Source of the DNA: Plumapathes pennacea
Lineage: Eukaryota > Cnidaria > Anthozoa > Antipatharia > Myriopathidae
Length of the DNA: 64,000 bases
NCBI GenBank assembly: GCA_964036295.1
Contig: OZ038466.1
Span: 12,062,001 to 12,126,000 of the forward strand
Direction: 5' to 3'
Positions 19,526 through 42,100 of this stretch are shown in pieces. The translations under genes and the position numbers were made by a program. Positions within the stretch are counted from its first letter, which is position 1; each line of letters opens with the position of its first letter. The notes beneath the pieces were generated by a model. The model saw only the letters and a program-made list of their open reading frames with translations, did no database searches and had not been told where the DNA came from.

Positions 19526-21265
19526 TTTGCTGACCATTATGATGACGTAGGGTTGACTTTTATTGTGTTTCAACAAATCCCTGCGTGCCAGAGTCGGCCA
19601 AAGTTGTAAAATAAAGGGTTCACAGCAGTACAGCCGGGTGCAATTGTTGACGACTACGCCACGCGTTTTGATTAAAGATGTGAAAGTTGTCACCCCTTGA
19701 AAGGCATCTTTCCACGGTTGGATTTTGCAATCTATTAATCTCTTTTCTTTTCTGGACCTTTGTATCTTAGGCAGCACAGTAGGTTTGATGTATATATGAT
19801 TTGAACCAGAAATGTCGATATTCTGGCACGACTCAAAAAAGTTATACTTAAGTGATGAATTTCGGTCACGTGCTGAATTTTGGGTCATGTGGTAAAGTAA
19901 TTTTTTTTTTGCGCACTGAATGTAATATTGGGAAATAAATCAACCCCAGACAAAAAGTTTAGCCAAATATAAGTTCAGAAAAGAGTAAGCGTGTTCATTT
20001 CGTGTGGACCGTTTTGTATCACGCGTTGGCGTTTCTTAATTGGTTGTGGACGTGTGGGATAATTCTCTAAAGTGGAGAAAAAGCAAAAGAGATGCAGAGT
20101 AACAAATAACGAATGATTTCCTTTCCAATTTGATTTTCTTCTCGGTGCGTTTACTTACTATTCACACTACGGAGCTGGAGATTTAAAGCAGTTACTACTC
20201 TCGACACTCGCCTGATACTGGTTCAGAATTCAAACTTCTTTTTAGTGCGTTTAACTTCCTTATATCGATATTTAGTTCATTCGGTATCACACTGTACGTT
20301 TTTATGTCTACGCCCTAAGCAGTTCCAGTTATAACCAGTACTAACTTTCTACTGATACTCGCTTTGGTTTTGTGACATTGCGATGAAATACTTAAGGTGG
20401 CCCTCAGCAGTTCATGCACTGCTGTTTTTGCAAAATTGTCACAGCCATGTGGCTAATGCTACTTAATGGCAAAATTATAATGCAGCTTTGTAATAATATC
20501 ATCATCGAACAATCTGTGAGCCCCATAATGTGAAAACAGCTGCCATGGTAACAGCAGGGGTGGTCAAATCTACTCTAACATTGAACTTTTGAGCATTATA
20601 ACTTTAAAACTACACGGTAAACCTCCTTTTTTATTAACCAAATTTTATCGTATTCATCAAAAGAAAACTTTGACAAAGTTTTAAAAAATTCTGTTAAGCG
20701 GGTTCTAGTGCCACCTTAAATTATCGATTAAGCCCGATTATGTTTATCATATCATTCCAACTTAATCAGTGGTTAACCGGTCCAATATGTCTTACAATAA
20801 ATATACAGCAAAGCATAAGAACACATCTATATATTAATACGCTGAGCGTGCGCGTGTCTGCCTGTCTGTAACGCTCTTTCCCAGGCCTCTTCATAATATA
20901 TCAAAAGATGGTTGCCAGATTCCGAATGTTTGAAATCGTGGTCGAATTTGAAATCGTTAGATCGCTCTACTGTTGACAGCTATGCCCACAAGTGGCGGGC
21001 AGAGGAGCAAATCTCAGCGAAAGGAAATTTGCGACCGCCAAATTGACATGAACGCAGATAGCAGTACAAAATTAACCACATAAAAATATCGCCAACGAAG
21101 ATTCCCCATATTTTATGGGAGTCTAGCTAGTTCTTATCAATACGTAATGACTGTCCAAAGAACAAAGCGTTCTTGATCGTTTGTGATTTATCTAGTTCGG
21201 TGGACTTTTCAAACAAAGCAGTCGGTTATTCCTCTTTTATATCAAAAAACGCTGCACATTGTGAG
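19526..21265. other. Intergenic region between T5 and T6
   Basis: A 126-residue open frame on the minus strand (19508-19888) overlaps the T5 promoter block and shows no recognisable domain, so I do not call it a gene. An inverted-repeat element flanked by TTAA lies at 20396-20715. The rest is AT-rich with no other supported feature. Confidence 0.5.
20396..20715. mobile_element. Non-autonomous element flanked by TTAA (piggyBac-type target)
   Basis: GGTGGC at the left end and GCCACC at the right end are immediately flanked by TTAA (20392-20395 and 20716-20719), the duplication made by piggyBac-type transposases. The perfect terminal repeat is short (6 bp plus the TTAA). There is no coding content in the 320 bp. 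The assignment rests on the target site, so it is tentative. Confidence 0.45.
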
Positions 21266-22984
21266 CTAATACTGAGCCTGAAACACCTGCACACGCTGAT
21301 CAGTAACAAACACGCGTCCGTCAGACGACACCGCAATGAAAGTGGGATGACTGAACTGTCCTAACTCCGACCCATTTGACCCAAATGACGTAACGAACTC
21401 CCCATCAAGCGTGACGGCCTGAACACGATGATTATTTTTATCGCTGACCAACAGCAAGTGACTTGTGTTGACTGCGAGGCCCCTGGGGTAATTAAACTGG
21501 CCTGCCTCACTCCCCCGCTGTCCAATATCATAAATATGAGAACCACGTGAATCAAACACTTTGATCACGTGACTATCAACACTGACAAAATACTTCTCGT
21601 CACAAAAGATGGCGCAGTGCGGTAAAATTCCCGCGGAGATCTTCAGGAGTAGAACTCCTCGAGGGGAGAACACGTTCACGGCCATCTCCTTAATGTCACA
21701 CACCACCATATTGTCATCACTTGTGACAGAGACAGAATGGGGCCACTGCAACGCATCCTGACCGAACGTTCTGATCCAACGACCAGTGGGGCTGAACACT
21801 TGGATTCTTGAGTTCAGTTCATCAGCGATAACAATGTCACCAGCTTTGCTGTAAGCGAGTCCTGCAGGGTAACTGAACTGTCCATCCGCAGTTCCTTTTG
21901 TCCCAAACTCTCTCAGGTACTGACCATCAGCACTAAAGATCTGCACTCGGTGGTTGTCACTGTCCGACACTGCGACTTCCCCTTCTCTGTTCACTGCTAT
22001 ACCACGAGGACACCTAAACTGTCCTTTGCCTGACCCACGTGACCCAAATGTAGCAACTGCTTTGTACCCACGTGGTCGTCTCTTGGTCACGTGAACGTAC
22101 ACGGGACTGTTTGCATCGCTCTTTAGTAAATCTATTGTTTCCAGTCCTTCAACCTGTGTTTTCTGTGAGTCGGCCAAACCCATATAAACTCGACCCAAGG
22201 GTGAGTTGTCTAAACGGCGTGACACGTCTTCGTCAGGCTTGTATTCCACATGAACAGTCTTGAGAGGCTGATATTTCGCCAAGGCATCGAACACTTCTTG
22301 AGTTTGGCTCATCGCAGATGGCTCAGCTGTTATCACTTCACTGATTCCTCGTTGTCTAACACTGCGCAGATGTTCAATGATACTGTTCAACTGGCCTTGA
22401 CGTAGTTTCAGGAGTTCTGTTTGATCCACAAACATTTTCTCTGAATCTTCTTCAACCGTGTCCACTTCTGTCAACAGTTCTTGTTCGTGCCGCTTCAGCA
22501 GTTCCATTAATCTTTGGCAGTTTTGTTTAATGGTTCCTCGAGTTTGCTTGATTTGCTGGCGATTTTTTCTGAGAATATCATTGTTTCTATGCTCTTGTTT
22601 TCTCAAGATTACAGCTCGTTCTTGTGCTTTGGCTTCGGTTTCTTTTAAGCGTGACTTGGCCGCCTCGGCCGCTTCTTCGTGATATTTCAAATCGTCCTGA
22701 TTTTCTTGAAGCTGAACTGACACATAACCCTTGAGTCGGTTCAGATAGCATGCCGTAGGGAACTCGTCGAAGCTGTTTCCACGTGGCAGTTCGATTATTA
22801 TTCTGCATTCAGGACACGCGATCGGCTGTCGAGTTTCGCGTGATTTCTCGGCCAACTCGTTAAGGCAATGACAACAGAACGTGTGGAGACACGGCAGGGT
22901 TTTAGGATTGGTGTAGATATTGAGACATATGGAACATTCCAACTCTTTTTCTAGATTTCCGACTAAACTCGAGGACGAAGCCAT
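21266..22984 (-). CDS. TRIM-NHL protein T6: RING, coiled coil, NHL; no B-boxes, filamin lost
   Basis: Single-exon gene of 572 aa starting MASSSSLVGNLEKELEC. The RING is intact (C17, C20, C32, H34, C37, C40, C57, C60). VQLQENQDDLKYHEEAAE joins the post-RING segment to the coiled coil with no B-boxes. The filamin domain is gone: the linker DSQKTQVEGLETIDLLKSDA runs into NSPVYVHVTKRRP, so the deletion endpoint differs from T2 and T3. Six NHL repeats follow, the last shortened (FVTDQRVQVFQAQY lacks the usual D-x-x-N-H). It is the outermost member of the minus-strand array. Probable RING E3 ligase; partners unknown. Confidence 0.88.
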   Translation of the reverse strand: MASSSSLVGNLEKELECSICLNIYTNPKTLPCLHTFCCHCLNELAEKSRETRQPIACPECRIIIELPRGNSFDEFPTACYLNRLKGYVSVQLQENQDDLKYHEEAAEAAKSRLKETEAKAQERAVILRKQEHRNNDILRKNRQQIKQTRGTIKQNCQRLMELLKRHEQELLTEVDTVEEDSEKMFVDQTELLKLRQGQLNSIIEHLRSVRQRGISEVITAEPSAMSQTQEVFDALAKYQPLKTVHVEYKPDEDVSRRLDNSPLGRVYMGLADSQKTQVEGLETIDLLKSDANSPVYVHVTKRRPRGYKAVATFGSRGSGKGQFRCPRGIAVNREGEVAVSDSDNHRVQIFSADGQYLREFGTKGTADGQFSYPAGLAYSKAGDIVIADELNSRIQVFSPTGRWIRTFGQDALQWPHSVSVTSDDNMVVCDIKEMAVNVFSPRGVLLLKISAGILPHCAIFCDEKYFVSVDSHVIKVFDSRGSHIYDIGQRGSEAGQFNYPRGLAVNTSHLLLVSDKNNHRVQAVTLDGEFVTSFGSNGSELGQFSHPTFIAVSSDGRVFVTDQRVQVFQAQY

Positions 22985-24784
22985 TACTACGGTACATGCA
23001 GCCTGGCCTGGTGCGTGGAGATTGGGGCGAGACCGGAAAGCGGAAACAACTCTTGAGCTGTCTCCTCACAAAGCAATGCTTGTTAGCTGTCAATCACAAA
23101 TGTTCTGTTCTGGAACGGAACTCACAACATACGACTCAAGGGCCCGTTCACGGTGTAACTTCTTTTAATATTTCGATGTGCTGAGTCGGCTTTCGTCGAC
23201 CAAATCTTATTCGCGTTCGGTGAACTTTTTTGGGTTCGGGAATGAGCTCTCGACCCGTGAAAAACATGCGAGGGACGAATTTCGTGACTTTCCTCAAACG
23301 GTCTTCACAAAAATTCCAGTGAAAAATAACATGTTACACGACTATACTTTATGCATGGTAACTAATCTAGACCTTACGATCGTATAAAAGAAAGTGTTGT
23401 CACTATGAAGTACGTTCTGCGCAAAAGTAAATGTCGTACGTGATACACACACGGTAAATATCCTGTCAAAAACTGTTTTCAAGATTTAAAAGGCCAAGGG
23501 TCACGGTATATTGACATAACTATTAATATTGTGGAGTCACGCGACAGTTGGAGACCAACGGTTAGCATGGAGTCATTTCGTGTGACCCAAAAACTTTGAC
23601 GAAAAATAAAAGCCCTACTCTTTTCGACCTTGAAATATATTAAATCAAACAGCACCAGGAAGTGGAGTTCGGCCGCCATACAAACAAACATATTCATTCA
23701 GAGCAGAAGATTTGTATGGGAAAAGTTGCTTGGGGTAAACCTAGAAATTTGCATACACCCAAGCAATTTGATTTGTTAGAAATGGCAGAGACCGCTCCCA
23801 ATAGGTGTCAGTCCAAGAAAGGTGTCTGTCTTAGAGGGGTGTCCGTTAAGAAGAAGTTCACTGAATTAACTCATGAAGGGCTAACACTCGAAACGTCAGC
23901 TATTGTTAGTCTTACGGCGTTTCAGTAACCTCGATCAACTTTCAGTTGATACCGTATCACACCTGTGACACCTGTGGTTTACGCCGTCTGCACTGTATCT
24001 TTTCTCCAGTTGACAGTGCGCACGCAGTCACAAAATTAGTGTATTGTGAGAGTAGTCTTCAGGAAGACTGTTGTTGGTGACAACCAAGTCGTTGTCAGAA
24101 GATGGTGTTTATGTATCTGTTCGCTGCTGTGATTGGTTGGTTTAGTTTAGGTCGCATAGATTAGTATGGTGACAAGCGAATGAAACCTACAAACAGCGTA
24201 CCACATTTTTGCCAATATCCAAAAAAAAAAAAAAAAAAGAAAAAGATATATATTTGTGATGTCCAAAAAGTGGCCCTCGGTCAGGTAATCTGTACTCTAA
24301 ATGTACACACCAGTTTACATAAATGTCCTAATATTGCAGGGTACTTAGAAGGAGATCGATCGACCGCTACAGCCCTCCTTCTCCAACAAGTATCGTGTTG
24401 GGGCGCCTAATATCGTCTAGGGTGCCAAGGAAGCGCTGAAAACACGGAACCTCATTCTCAGGGCGCTAGCTTAACCATCGTGGAGGGAATGGGTTTGGGG
24501 AAGGGAATGCTTGCAATTGTGATGGAACTAAAATTCATGCTGGCTGGCATGCGAGGGCACCCTCTGAAGCAGGTGCAATTAAACTAAGGTCAACAATTCA
24601 GGGTTTTTATCATGAAACTACACAGTCAAAACAGCTTGTTTTAGTTATAGATTTATCGAGAAAGCTGTCTTTTAAGCAAAACCCAGGGTAAAACCATTGT
24701 TTAAAGGTAAGAATTGAGCGAGAACTAACTCAAAAAAACTAGCCCCACATAAATTTAATTTTAAAGCGGATGTTCTGATGTCCA
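22985..24784. other. Intergenic region between T6 and GPR180
   Basis: No gene recognised. It contains an A tract (24222-24238) and the phrase GAAGGGCTAACACTCGAAACGTC (23876-23898), which resembles, in reverse complement, GCTGACGTTTCGAGCGTTAAC at 42356-42376; this word appears to belong to a dispersed repeat. Open frames at 23662-23928 and 24180-24410 lack any recognisable domain. Confidence 0.45.
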
Positions 24785-35023
<10,239 letters not shown>

Positions 35024-35172
35024 TTCTTCTCGTTGTTACCAGCCCGTACTAAGTGCGCAATTGCACGACAGACGTAGATATTTCGAAAATATTGCAGTTC
35101 TGCTGCCGGCGGCCATCTTGCTGATGTTGCTAACACGAAGTGCGCGTGCGTGACATTGTGCCACGTTTCAAG
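35024..35172. promoter_or_regulatory. Probable bidirectional CpG-containing promoter
   Basis: The 149 bases between the GPR180 start (minus) and an ATGGCGGAC start (plus, 35173) are richer in CG dinucleotides than the surrounding DNA, including GCTGCCGGCGGCCATC and GCGCGTGCGTG. The divergent arrangement suggests a shared promoter. No TATA box is evident. Confidence 0.4.
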
Positions 35173-35283
35173 ATGGCGGACTTGTCAGACAGTGTCATCC
35201 CTGGTACAGAAATCGAGAAACAAAACAGAAGAGCTTGCCGAGTACAGAGAAAAAGAGGAAAAGGAAGGACAAGCATGTTTTAC
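35173..35283 (+). other. Possible first exon of a divergent transcript
   Basis: CAAGATGGCGGAC is a good start context, and 37 codons later the sequence TTTTAC|GTGAGT offers a strong splice donor. The predicted peptide begins MADLSDSVIPGTE and is basic at its end (KRGKGR). I find no matching downstream coding exon before the DUF885 gene, and the peptide is not recognised. It could be a non-coding or short divergent transcript. Confidence 0.25.
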
Positions 35284-36165
35284 GTGAGTCTTCTTTAAGA
35301 CCCTGATTTTTATTCCGCAGATTGTTTTACTGCAGGCTTGGCTGCATCGTAAGCAGCTCAATGTCAAAAAAGGCACTTTACTGTAAATGTGCAAGATTTT
35401 ATCACTGAATCGCTCCGGTTTTTCTGTCATGTGAATTGTGGATGATTCACCAGTTCGAAATGGTTCAATCCAATTCAGTTCGAGTAAATTTGTTGCAGTT
35501 CAGGTCAGGGAATGCCTGCAATGCGTGACGTTAATGAATTTGCGAGGGAAGTTTAGAATTAAAATTTTGCCAAAATTGAAGCTTGCTTGTACATATACAA
35601 GGTAAGTTTGTTGGGCCGGTTTGGATCATACAGTACATGTACATGTAGTGTATGTGAAATTGATTATATTTACAGCCAATTAATGGTTTTCTCTGAAAAT
35701 CCCCCGGGAAGAGCGATTTTCCACTAAATCTCCTACTCCATTCTAGACCAAAGGCTCAAAATCAATCCCTATTTGTTCAGACTAAAATGCTGAAAATGAT
35801 ACCCTTTGGTGTGGCATGTACCTAATATATGGCTTTATATGAGAGTACCCACCCTACTCTGTGTGAAAATCATGCCAATCTCCTGCTTTAAAGAGCTAAA
35901 TAGGACCCCTTCCTTTTACAATAATGCCACAAGTTTAAATAAAGATAAGGTGTATGTTTTTGGTAAGATTTGGTTTCTCTCTAATGTGTGGACCGAATAT
36001 TTCCTAATTTTCATAATAAAGGATTCTCACTAGACCTTGTTTTGAAACAGAGGCAACAGGCATCTCGGACGTGGCCTATTGCAGATCAAGGGTTTAATTG
36101 AGAGCCGTTTATTTTCTGAAGAACGGGTTGGACTCCACGGGGAGATGAAAGAGACGCGGGAGTTC

Positions 36166-36453
36166 TTACGTCTCCTTACTGAGTGACGTTTTCTGACTCT
36201 TTCTTTCGTATTTCTCGTCGTGCCAGAACCTCCTGAGAACAGGAGCAAGTTCAGGAAGAAAACTGTGCATTTCCTTTTCCGTCACTGCATGCACTGATCT
36301 TTTCGGGTCGAAGACACGCTGACACAACTGAGCATAACTGTCATAACACGGTGAGTGTTCAAATTTCAGGTTTCGTACTTCCTTGTCTATGCGCTTTTTT
36401 CTTTTTCTTTTTTTTTTTTTTCTTTTCGCTTTTTTGCAAACCATACTCGACAT
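36166..36453 (-). other. Unassigned open frame with low-complexity start
   Basis: The frame encodes 95 residues. The first 20 or so are Lys/Arg-rich because of an A/T tract; the remainder (CYDSYAQLCQRVFDPKRSVH, then TEKEMHSFLPELAPVLRRFW) has ordinary protein-like composition. No family is recognised and there are no obvious splice partners. It may be a relic of an element or chance. Confidence 0.15.
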
Positions 36454-37941
36454 GCAAGCATTCCACTTCTTTGCTCGGCGTAATTGAACAATTTTAGAAA
36501 TTTAAGTTTTCTGGTAGACTGAGGAACATGAGCTGAATTGTCCCGCCCGTCTGGCATCGTCCCACGATTCCCAAAAAAGAAAAAAAAATAGTCCTGCAAA
36601 ACTTTTTTTCCGGCGCAATGATAAGGTACATTACAATACTGTTTATTTGTTTTCTTAAAATCAAAAAGTGTTTCAAATAGTTGGAAAAATAAACTGGTGA
36701 CATCAGAAAGAACAAGTATGGAAAAATTTCCAGGCACTCAATGCCCCCTCAACTGAAGCAGCTCTGCGTAACTCTTTAAAGACGGATGAGCTGAGAGTCG
36801 ATACCCGGTCTTGACAATTTAGCATACGATTGCTTTTTGCGTGTGCTTCTGGATCGCCGGTCCAACCAAGTTTGGCAGCATTCTGCGCCAATCAGCCTGG
36901 TTTCAATTTCTTTGAAGCACGGTGATAAGCTAATCCCGGATTAGGTCAAAACTGTGCTGTCAATTCACCCACAATATGACTTCTTTGATGTGTTTTGAAC
37001 TAGAACAGCTTTTTAGTTGGTCTTTTATCAAAACGTCGCGTTTTTATTGGCCAAGAAATTGAGAAAAATACCCTGGAGCAACCGGGCCTTTCCGAACAAT
37101 AGCAAATGACGTCTATGTGTATGTATGAATGATTACTTCTTTGTCAAGAGTAAAACCAAACGCAAATTGTCTCCGCTTCTTGTTTGCTATTAGCTTGGGT
37201 TTCGAAAGTTATCCGAATTATACCGCAAAACTCTTCCAGCGGCAAAACCAAAATAAAAGTAATCCCTCAAAAATTACCAGTAACACTTTACAAGGTCCAG
37301 GCCTCGTTCTTGTCGTGTTGAAGAAAAAGTTAAACTAGACTGTGCTGTTTATATATTTCCCTCCCCAAATAGAAATGAAAAAAAACACAAAACGAACCTA
37401 AACCTCGCTCAACAATTAAGTAAACATCCCTTTAGAGTGCAGTCATTGAGTGGTCAATTTAGACTGGTTTTCTCGGGTGAGCCAAATTGCATTTGGCAAT
37501 GGATTAGTAAGGAAGCGATTTCTGTTGGCCAAAGGATTACGAGTTTGAGCAGGAATTCATTCATTATTTAAAACTACATTAGGAATTCCGTTCTCTTCAG
37601 CTTGTGAACTTGTTGCTTCCTGAGTTCAAAACAAAAGCGACGGCCGCATAATTCTATTTTTTGTTTCGCAAATTGCCACTTCTTTTTCGCTTCGCTTCGT
37701 TTCGTCGTTTCGTTTCGCAAATTACCATAGATCTTGCGTCACGGACGCGACTCCCTGTCTGCTGCAGAAAGTCAGCGCTTCGCTTGATTGGCTTCCCGCT
37801 TCATCGAACTTCGATGTGTGCTGCGTGGTTCGTTCATGTCTGCTGGTAGATTATCTTTTTAAGGTACTGTCTGTACTTGAATCATTTTATAGCTCAGACA
37901 TTTGCCTTGTTTTCAATACAGTTGTGTGCCATGTTTCCGTG

Positions 37942-38170
37942 AGGCCTGTTTCAAACGTCGAACTTCACCTTAGCCAAATCAAGGTCGAATGCAATGCAAT
38001 GCAATCGAGCAAAAGCTATTGTTTCAGCTACTTTACATTGTATTCTACTCATGTAAAGTTCAAAAGGCCTGTTTCAAACGTCGAACTTCACACATTCGTC
38101 GAATACAACGCAAATGAGCAAAATATTTTGTAATTTCCGGGCTAATTTACATTGTATTCAACGCATGCAA
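37942..38170. repeat. Repeat with GTTTCAAACGTCGAACTTCAC words
   Basis: GCCTGTTTCAAACGTCGAAC occurs at 37944 and again at about 38067, each followed later by TTTACATTGTATTC and a GCATG/CATG step. The same words in inverted form make up the element at 44001-44106, so this is a compound or partial copy of that family. Confidence 0.55.
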
Positions 38171-39114
38171 AGTTTGCAAACATGAGAGTTCCAGTCAGCT
38201 TCAGTGTATTTCTCCTTGTGGAAGGAACAGTGCTTCATACGTTTGCTTTTAGTAAGTTGGCCTTTCACCACAAAAGGCAAAATTCAGTTGACTCGAATAG
38301 GTCCGACTTCTGAACTGTCGAATAAAACCTAAACGTGTTTAAGTACACATCTTGATAGCAGTGTTCACGTTTTTACTGAGCATAGTTCATTGCATTCATC
38401 TTTCAAATAAAGTGTGTTAGTAAGTTGCATATCACCACATAATCTTTTCACATCCCTTTTCTTCATACATCCCTCTTCCGTTCAGATGAATGCGTAAAAC
38501 GCCACTCAGTTGTTTTCCCTGATTTATCTACGTTTTAAATATAATGTCACTTCTCCTTGGAATTTTATCAGGGTTTTTCAGTTGTATTTATACCTACGAT
38601 GTTCGCTTATCACTAATGCCATGCCAATTATTGTTTTCTTATTACTTGAGAACACATTAGCAAATATTAGCTGACAGACGACATTCCAGATTATCAAAAC
38701 AAATTTCTCAAGTAATGATTTTCTTGTTATGGATTGTATATATTGTTTGCACTGTGTCATGGCCTTTTCTTTAGTTTATTTTCCTTGCTCGCCTGTGCTT
38801 TGTGTTATTGATATGACTGTCACCTGACCTAAATCATACGAGTCAATATTCATTTGATTCGTTTGATAGTACAGCGATCAGGGTTTCACCCTTTAATCAT
38901 CTATTAAATTCCTCAAAACAGGCCATTTAAAGGAGGCCATGAAAGATTAAGAAGAACAAACAGCCGAGGACCATGATTTATTATTGATGGCAATTACCTC
39001 GTAATCCCAAGAATCTATTTGGAAGCCTGGACCCACGTCTGCAGGTAATCAGTGTGCTGATTTCCTCGTTTCATCACCTCGTATGGCATTTGAATCACTC
39101 AGAGCACTGACAAA

Positions 39115-42100
39115 ATGAACGGCTACGAGATGGACTCTACGAACGGCTCAGTGTTTGGCAGCACGACCGCCATGCAGAAATCCCCGCGTACACGCCATCC
39201 AAATCGGTCTCTTTTCGTCGCAGCTTGCGTGGTGTTTGTTATCGGGATTTCTTGCCTGGTAGCTGGCTTGGTGTTGATTTCCCAATGGGCACAGGAGAGC
39301 GAGGAAGATTCCGCACGGACAACAGTATCCAGTACGACACCGACTTCAGTTCGTAATGAGTCCCTTCCGACGTCCGCACCAGATCCGTGCGACTTTTCTG
39401 ATGAAATGGTTCGAGCGGGTAAGTCAGGTGTTTAAAGTTTAATCCTGTCGTCTTATAGGCTTCTGTGGGTCCCTGATGTACCTGCAGGACTTGCTGTAAT
39501 TAGGAGAGACAATTCGACTTTGAGATCGAACTGTTCATATAAGAGGCCTTTTCCTCTGTCTGAAAACTTTAATTTGTGTCAGCATACTACCTCAGCGCTT
39601 TGCGAGTTTAATTTGACCATGTTTCTTGCACGCGTGGCCATCGACTTTAAATTGGAAACGTAAACACGTGTCATCTCCTTACGAATGCATTAAACATTTC
39701 CCCTGGAATCTTTTTAACAACTGGGTCTCATTGAGAGCGGTCAAGTTTTCTACCTTGAGGCGATCGACTCACAAGTTAGGTGAAATTGAAATTGCCAGTA
39801 TCAGCTAAATTGGAACTTTAACGGTAATTGACTTGTTTCCTTCAACTGCTGAAACACTAGAAGGCAGGAAGCATGGCATGGAACGCGTCCCAACATGCCC
39901 TGAGAATCTCAAACGTCTTACTAAAGTCAAAGAAAGTGAGCAACTAAAACCCGGGCGAAAGGCCTGACTTTCTTTTAGAAAATTCAAGTGTGTAAAAACG
40001 GATCCTTGTGTGGGACCTGGGTCTCAACTAACAGCTCAGTAAGACGTGTTAATGATGATTGAGACCAAGAAAATAGTAGTCGTTAAAGATTGAAGTGTTC
40101 CAATTGGTATGACAAATCTTATAGGCGCTTCCGGACGACTACTGAAAGAAATCGTAGCTCGTTCCAATCAACCTTCCTCCACCCCCTGAGGATCGAACAA
40201 TTCTCACTACGTCACTCATATTATTTTTTCTAATATGTTGGGAGAATTATCAGCAATGCCTCACGAGGGAGATTTTGTGTTTGTTGCCAAGTGTCGTGAA
40301 CTGAAGCCACCGAGCATCCGGGGTTTCAAGTTATGGACCGTATCTCAACTTGCAAGCACTCAAACCAAGGCACCGTATTGTCTACGTTTTTTCAGTATGT
40401 TTTGATTTATATCGCCGTATTAGTCCACCACAGAGTCAAGATAAAATATCAGATTCCTATGAGTGACATGGTTTGCTTGTGGCGTCATCAAGTATTACCT
40501 TAGAAGTTATACAGCCTGCGTAACATCCTTGGAGACCGCAGAAACTTGCGGATTAATCCTTCATGATAAATTCTGTTTAGAGCAAGGCGTCTATCAGGAG
40601 TTAAGGACGTGACCTGGACTATCAAAATCATTCCAACACTAACTAGATTCTAAGCTGACACAAGTCTGCAAAACGTCACAGATACATATTTCAAATGCAT
40701 TTGGCCTTGGTATTGGGCAGGATTAAAGTGTGTTTTAACGCTCAGGAAGTTAGTCTGACTTTGAAACACACAGTACGTGTTTTACGTCTTACTTTGCATG
40801 ATTTTTTTGGCTAGTATTCCTTCAATAGTGGTTCGGACAAAACTTTACCGGAAACGAAATTAATAAATTTGAGGCACAAAAACCAGCTGGGTTTTATATC
40901 GCAAGTGGGAGACCGTCATGGTGTACTAAAGAAAGACTGGTACATGGTCTGCGAGCATGGGCGAGGACAAGAGACAGGGTTGGGGCTTTAGAGAGCGTGT
41001 TCGCAGTTGCACAACAGGGCGGTTTCATACAAAGCTTTAGACAAATGTCCTCAGAAAAAGGGCTCGATAACTGGATGACGCCAATTGATACTTAAGAAGA
41101 AAATACACGCGTGCTAACGACGAATTGGAGATACAATGTTTAGGTGACCGATCATTAGGGTCTTTAAAAGGCTGTTGTTGTTGGTATCCGACGGGCAACT
41201 ACCTTGAGGTAACTCATGATTAATTAACCAATTATTCCGTGTGAAAATCTTGGCTAACAAACCGAGCAAAGTTCTTTTTAGATCAAAGACATAAATATTG
41301 AAATGAATAAAAATGCTTTTCTTTCTTTGCAGGCATTCCACAGTTCCTCCAGAAAGTGACAAAAACATACTACAGGCTTCAACCCCACGTGCTACTCCGA
41401 AGTGGACAGCGGGATCGAATTAGGACCGCATTCAGACCGTACAACCCGACCCTTGAAAGTATGAAAGCCCTGACTGTGGGCTCCTTGGAACTGCTCCGTG
41501 AGCTGAGAGAACTGAAGCTTGACCGGGAACGCCTCAAGTTACGGGAAGGGCTGCTGCTCGCGCGGCTGGAGCACTATCTCCAGCACTTCTTTGGGAAACC
41601 TTATGAGAATAACTTCTTCTCTGGTAATTGAGACATTACTGTGTTCATACATCCAGTTGCGTATTCTTCCTTACTTATACTTAGGGCGCCTTCGATTGAG
41701 CCTATTCCGGAATAGGAATAGCTAAAACGATCCAACTTGTTGCTTGTTGCCGGGGGATTTTGTTTGAAATTGGTTCAAAAAACCTTCACACGCTAGCATT
41801 GGAAACAGCTACCGATTTATTCATGACCAATTTAGCTCCAAACCAAAGAATTTTACTAATCAACGTCACTATTCCTAAGCCTAATCGAATGTGCTCTTAG
41901 TTTCGGATACATGGCAATGTTTGTCCCTGTGATAACCAGTCTTAGGCCCTGTTTACATGGAAGGAGGGTGACCCTCCTAGAAGGGTCACCCTTCTTTATT
42001 GAAATTCCTTATTCCGTTTACATGATAGGTAGGGTCACCCCAGGAGGGTACTATGGTAGCCCTCCCAGCAGGGACAGCTTTTGGGCATGTAAACACTCGA

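Larger units (their letters stand above)
35284..39114. other. Intergenic region between GPR180 and the DUF885 gene
   Basis: No gene is firmly identified. Half of the inverted-repeat element seen complete at 62990-63169 lies at about 36031-36083. A minus-strand open frame (36166-36453) is listed separately. A repeat with tandem GTTTCAAACGTCGAACTTCAC words occupies 37942-38170. The rest shows no supported feature. Confidence 0.45.

Noticed and set aside
19508-19888. 126-codon open frame upstream of T5 on the minus strand
   Set aside because: It overlaps the conserved T5 promoter block, has no recognisable domain, and T7 has no matching frame in its upstream region.
23662-23928. 88-codon open frame upstream of GPR180
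   Set aside because: There is no domain and it contains a word (CTAACACTCGAAACGTCAGC) that recurs elsewhere as part of a dispersed repeat.
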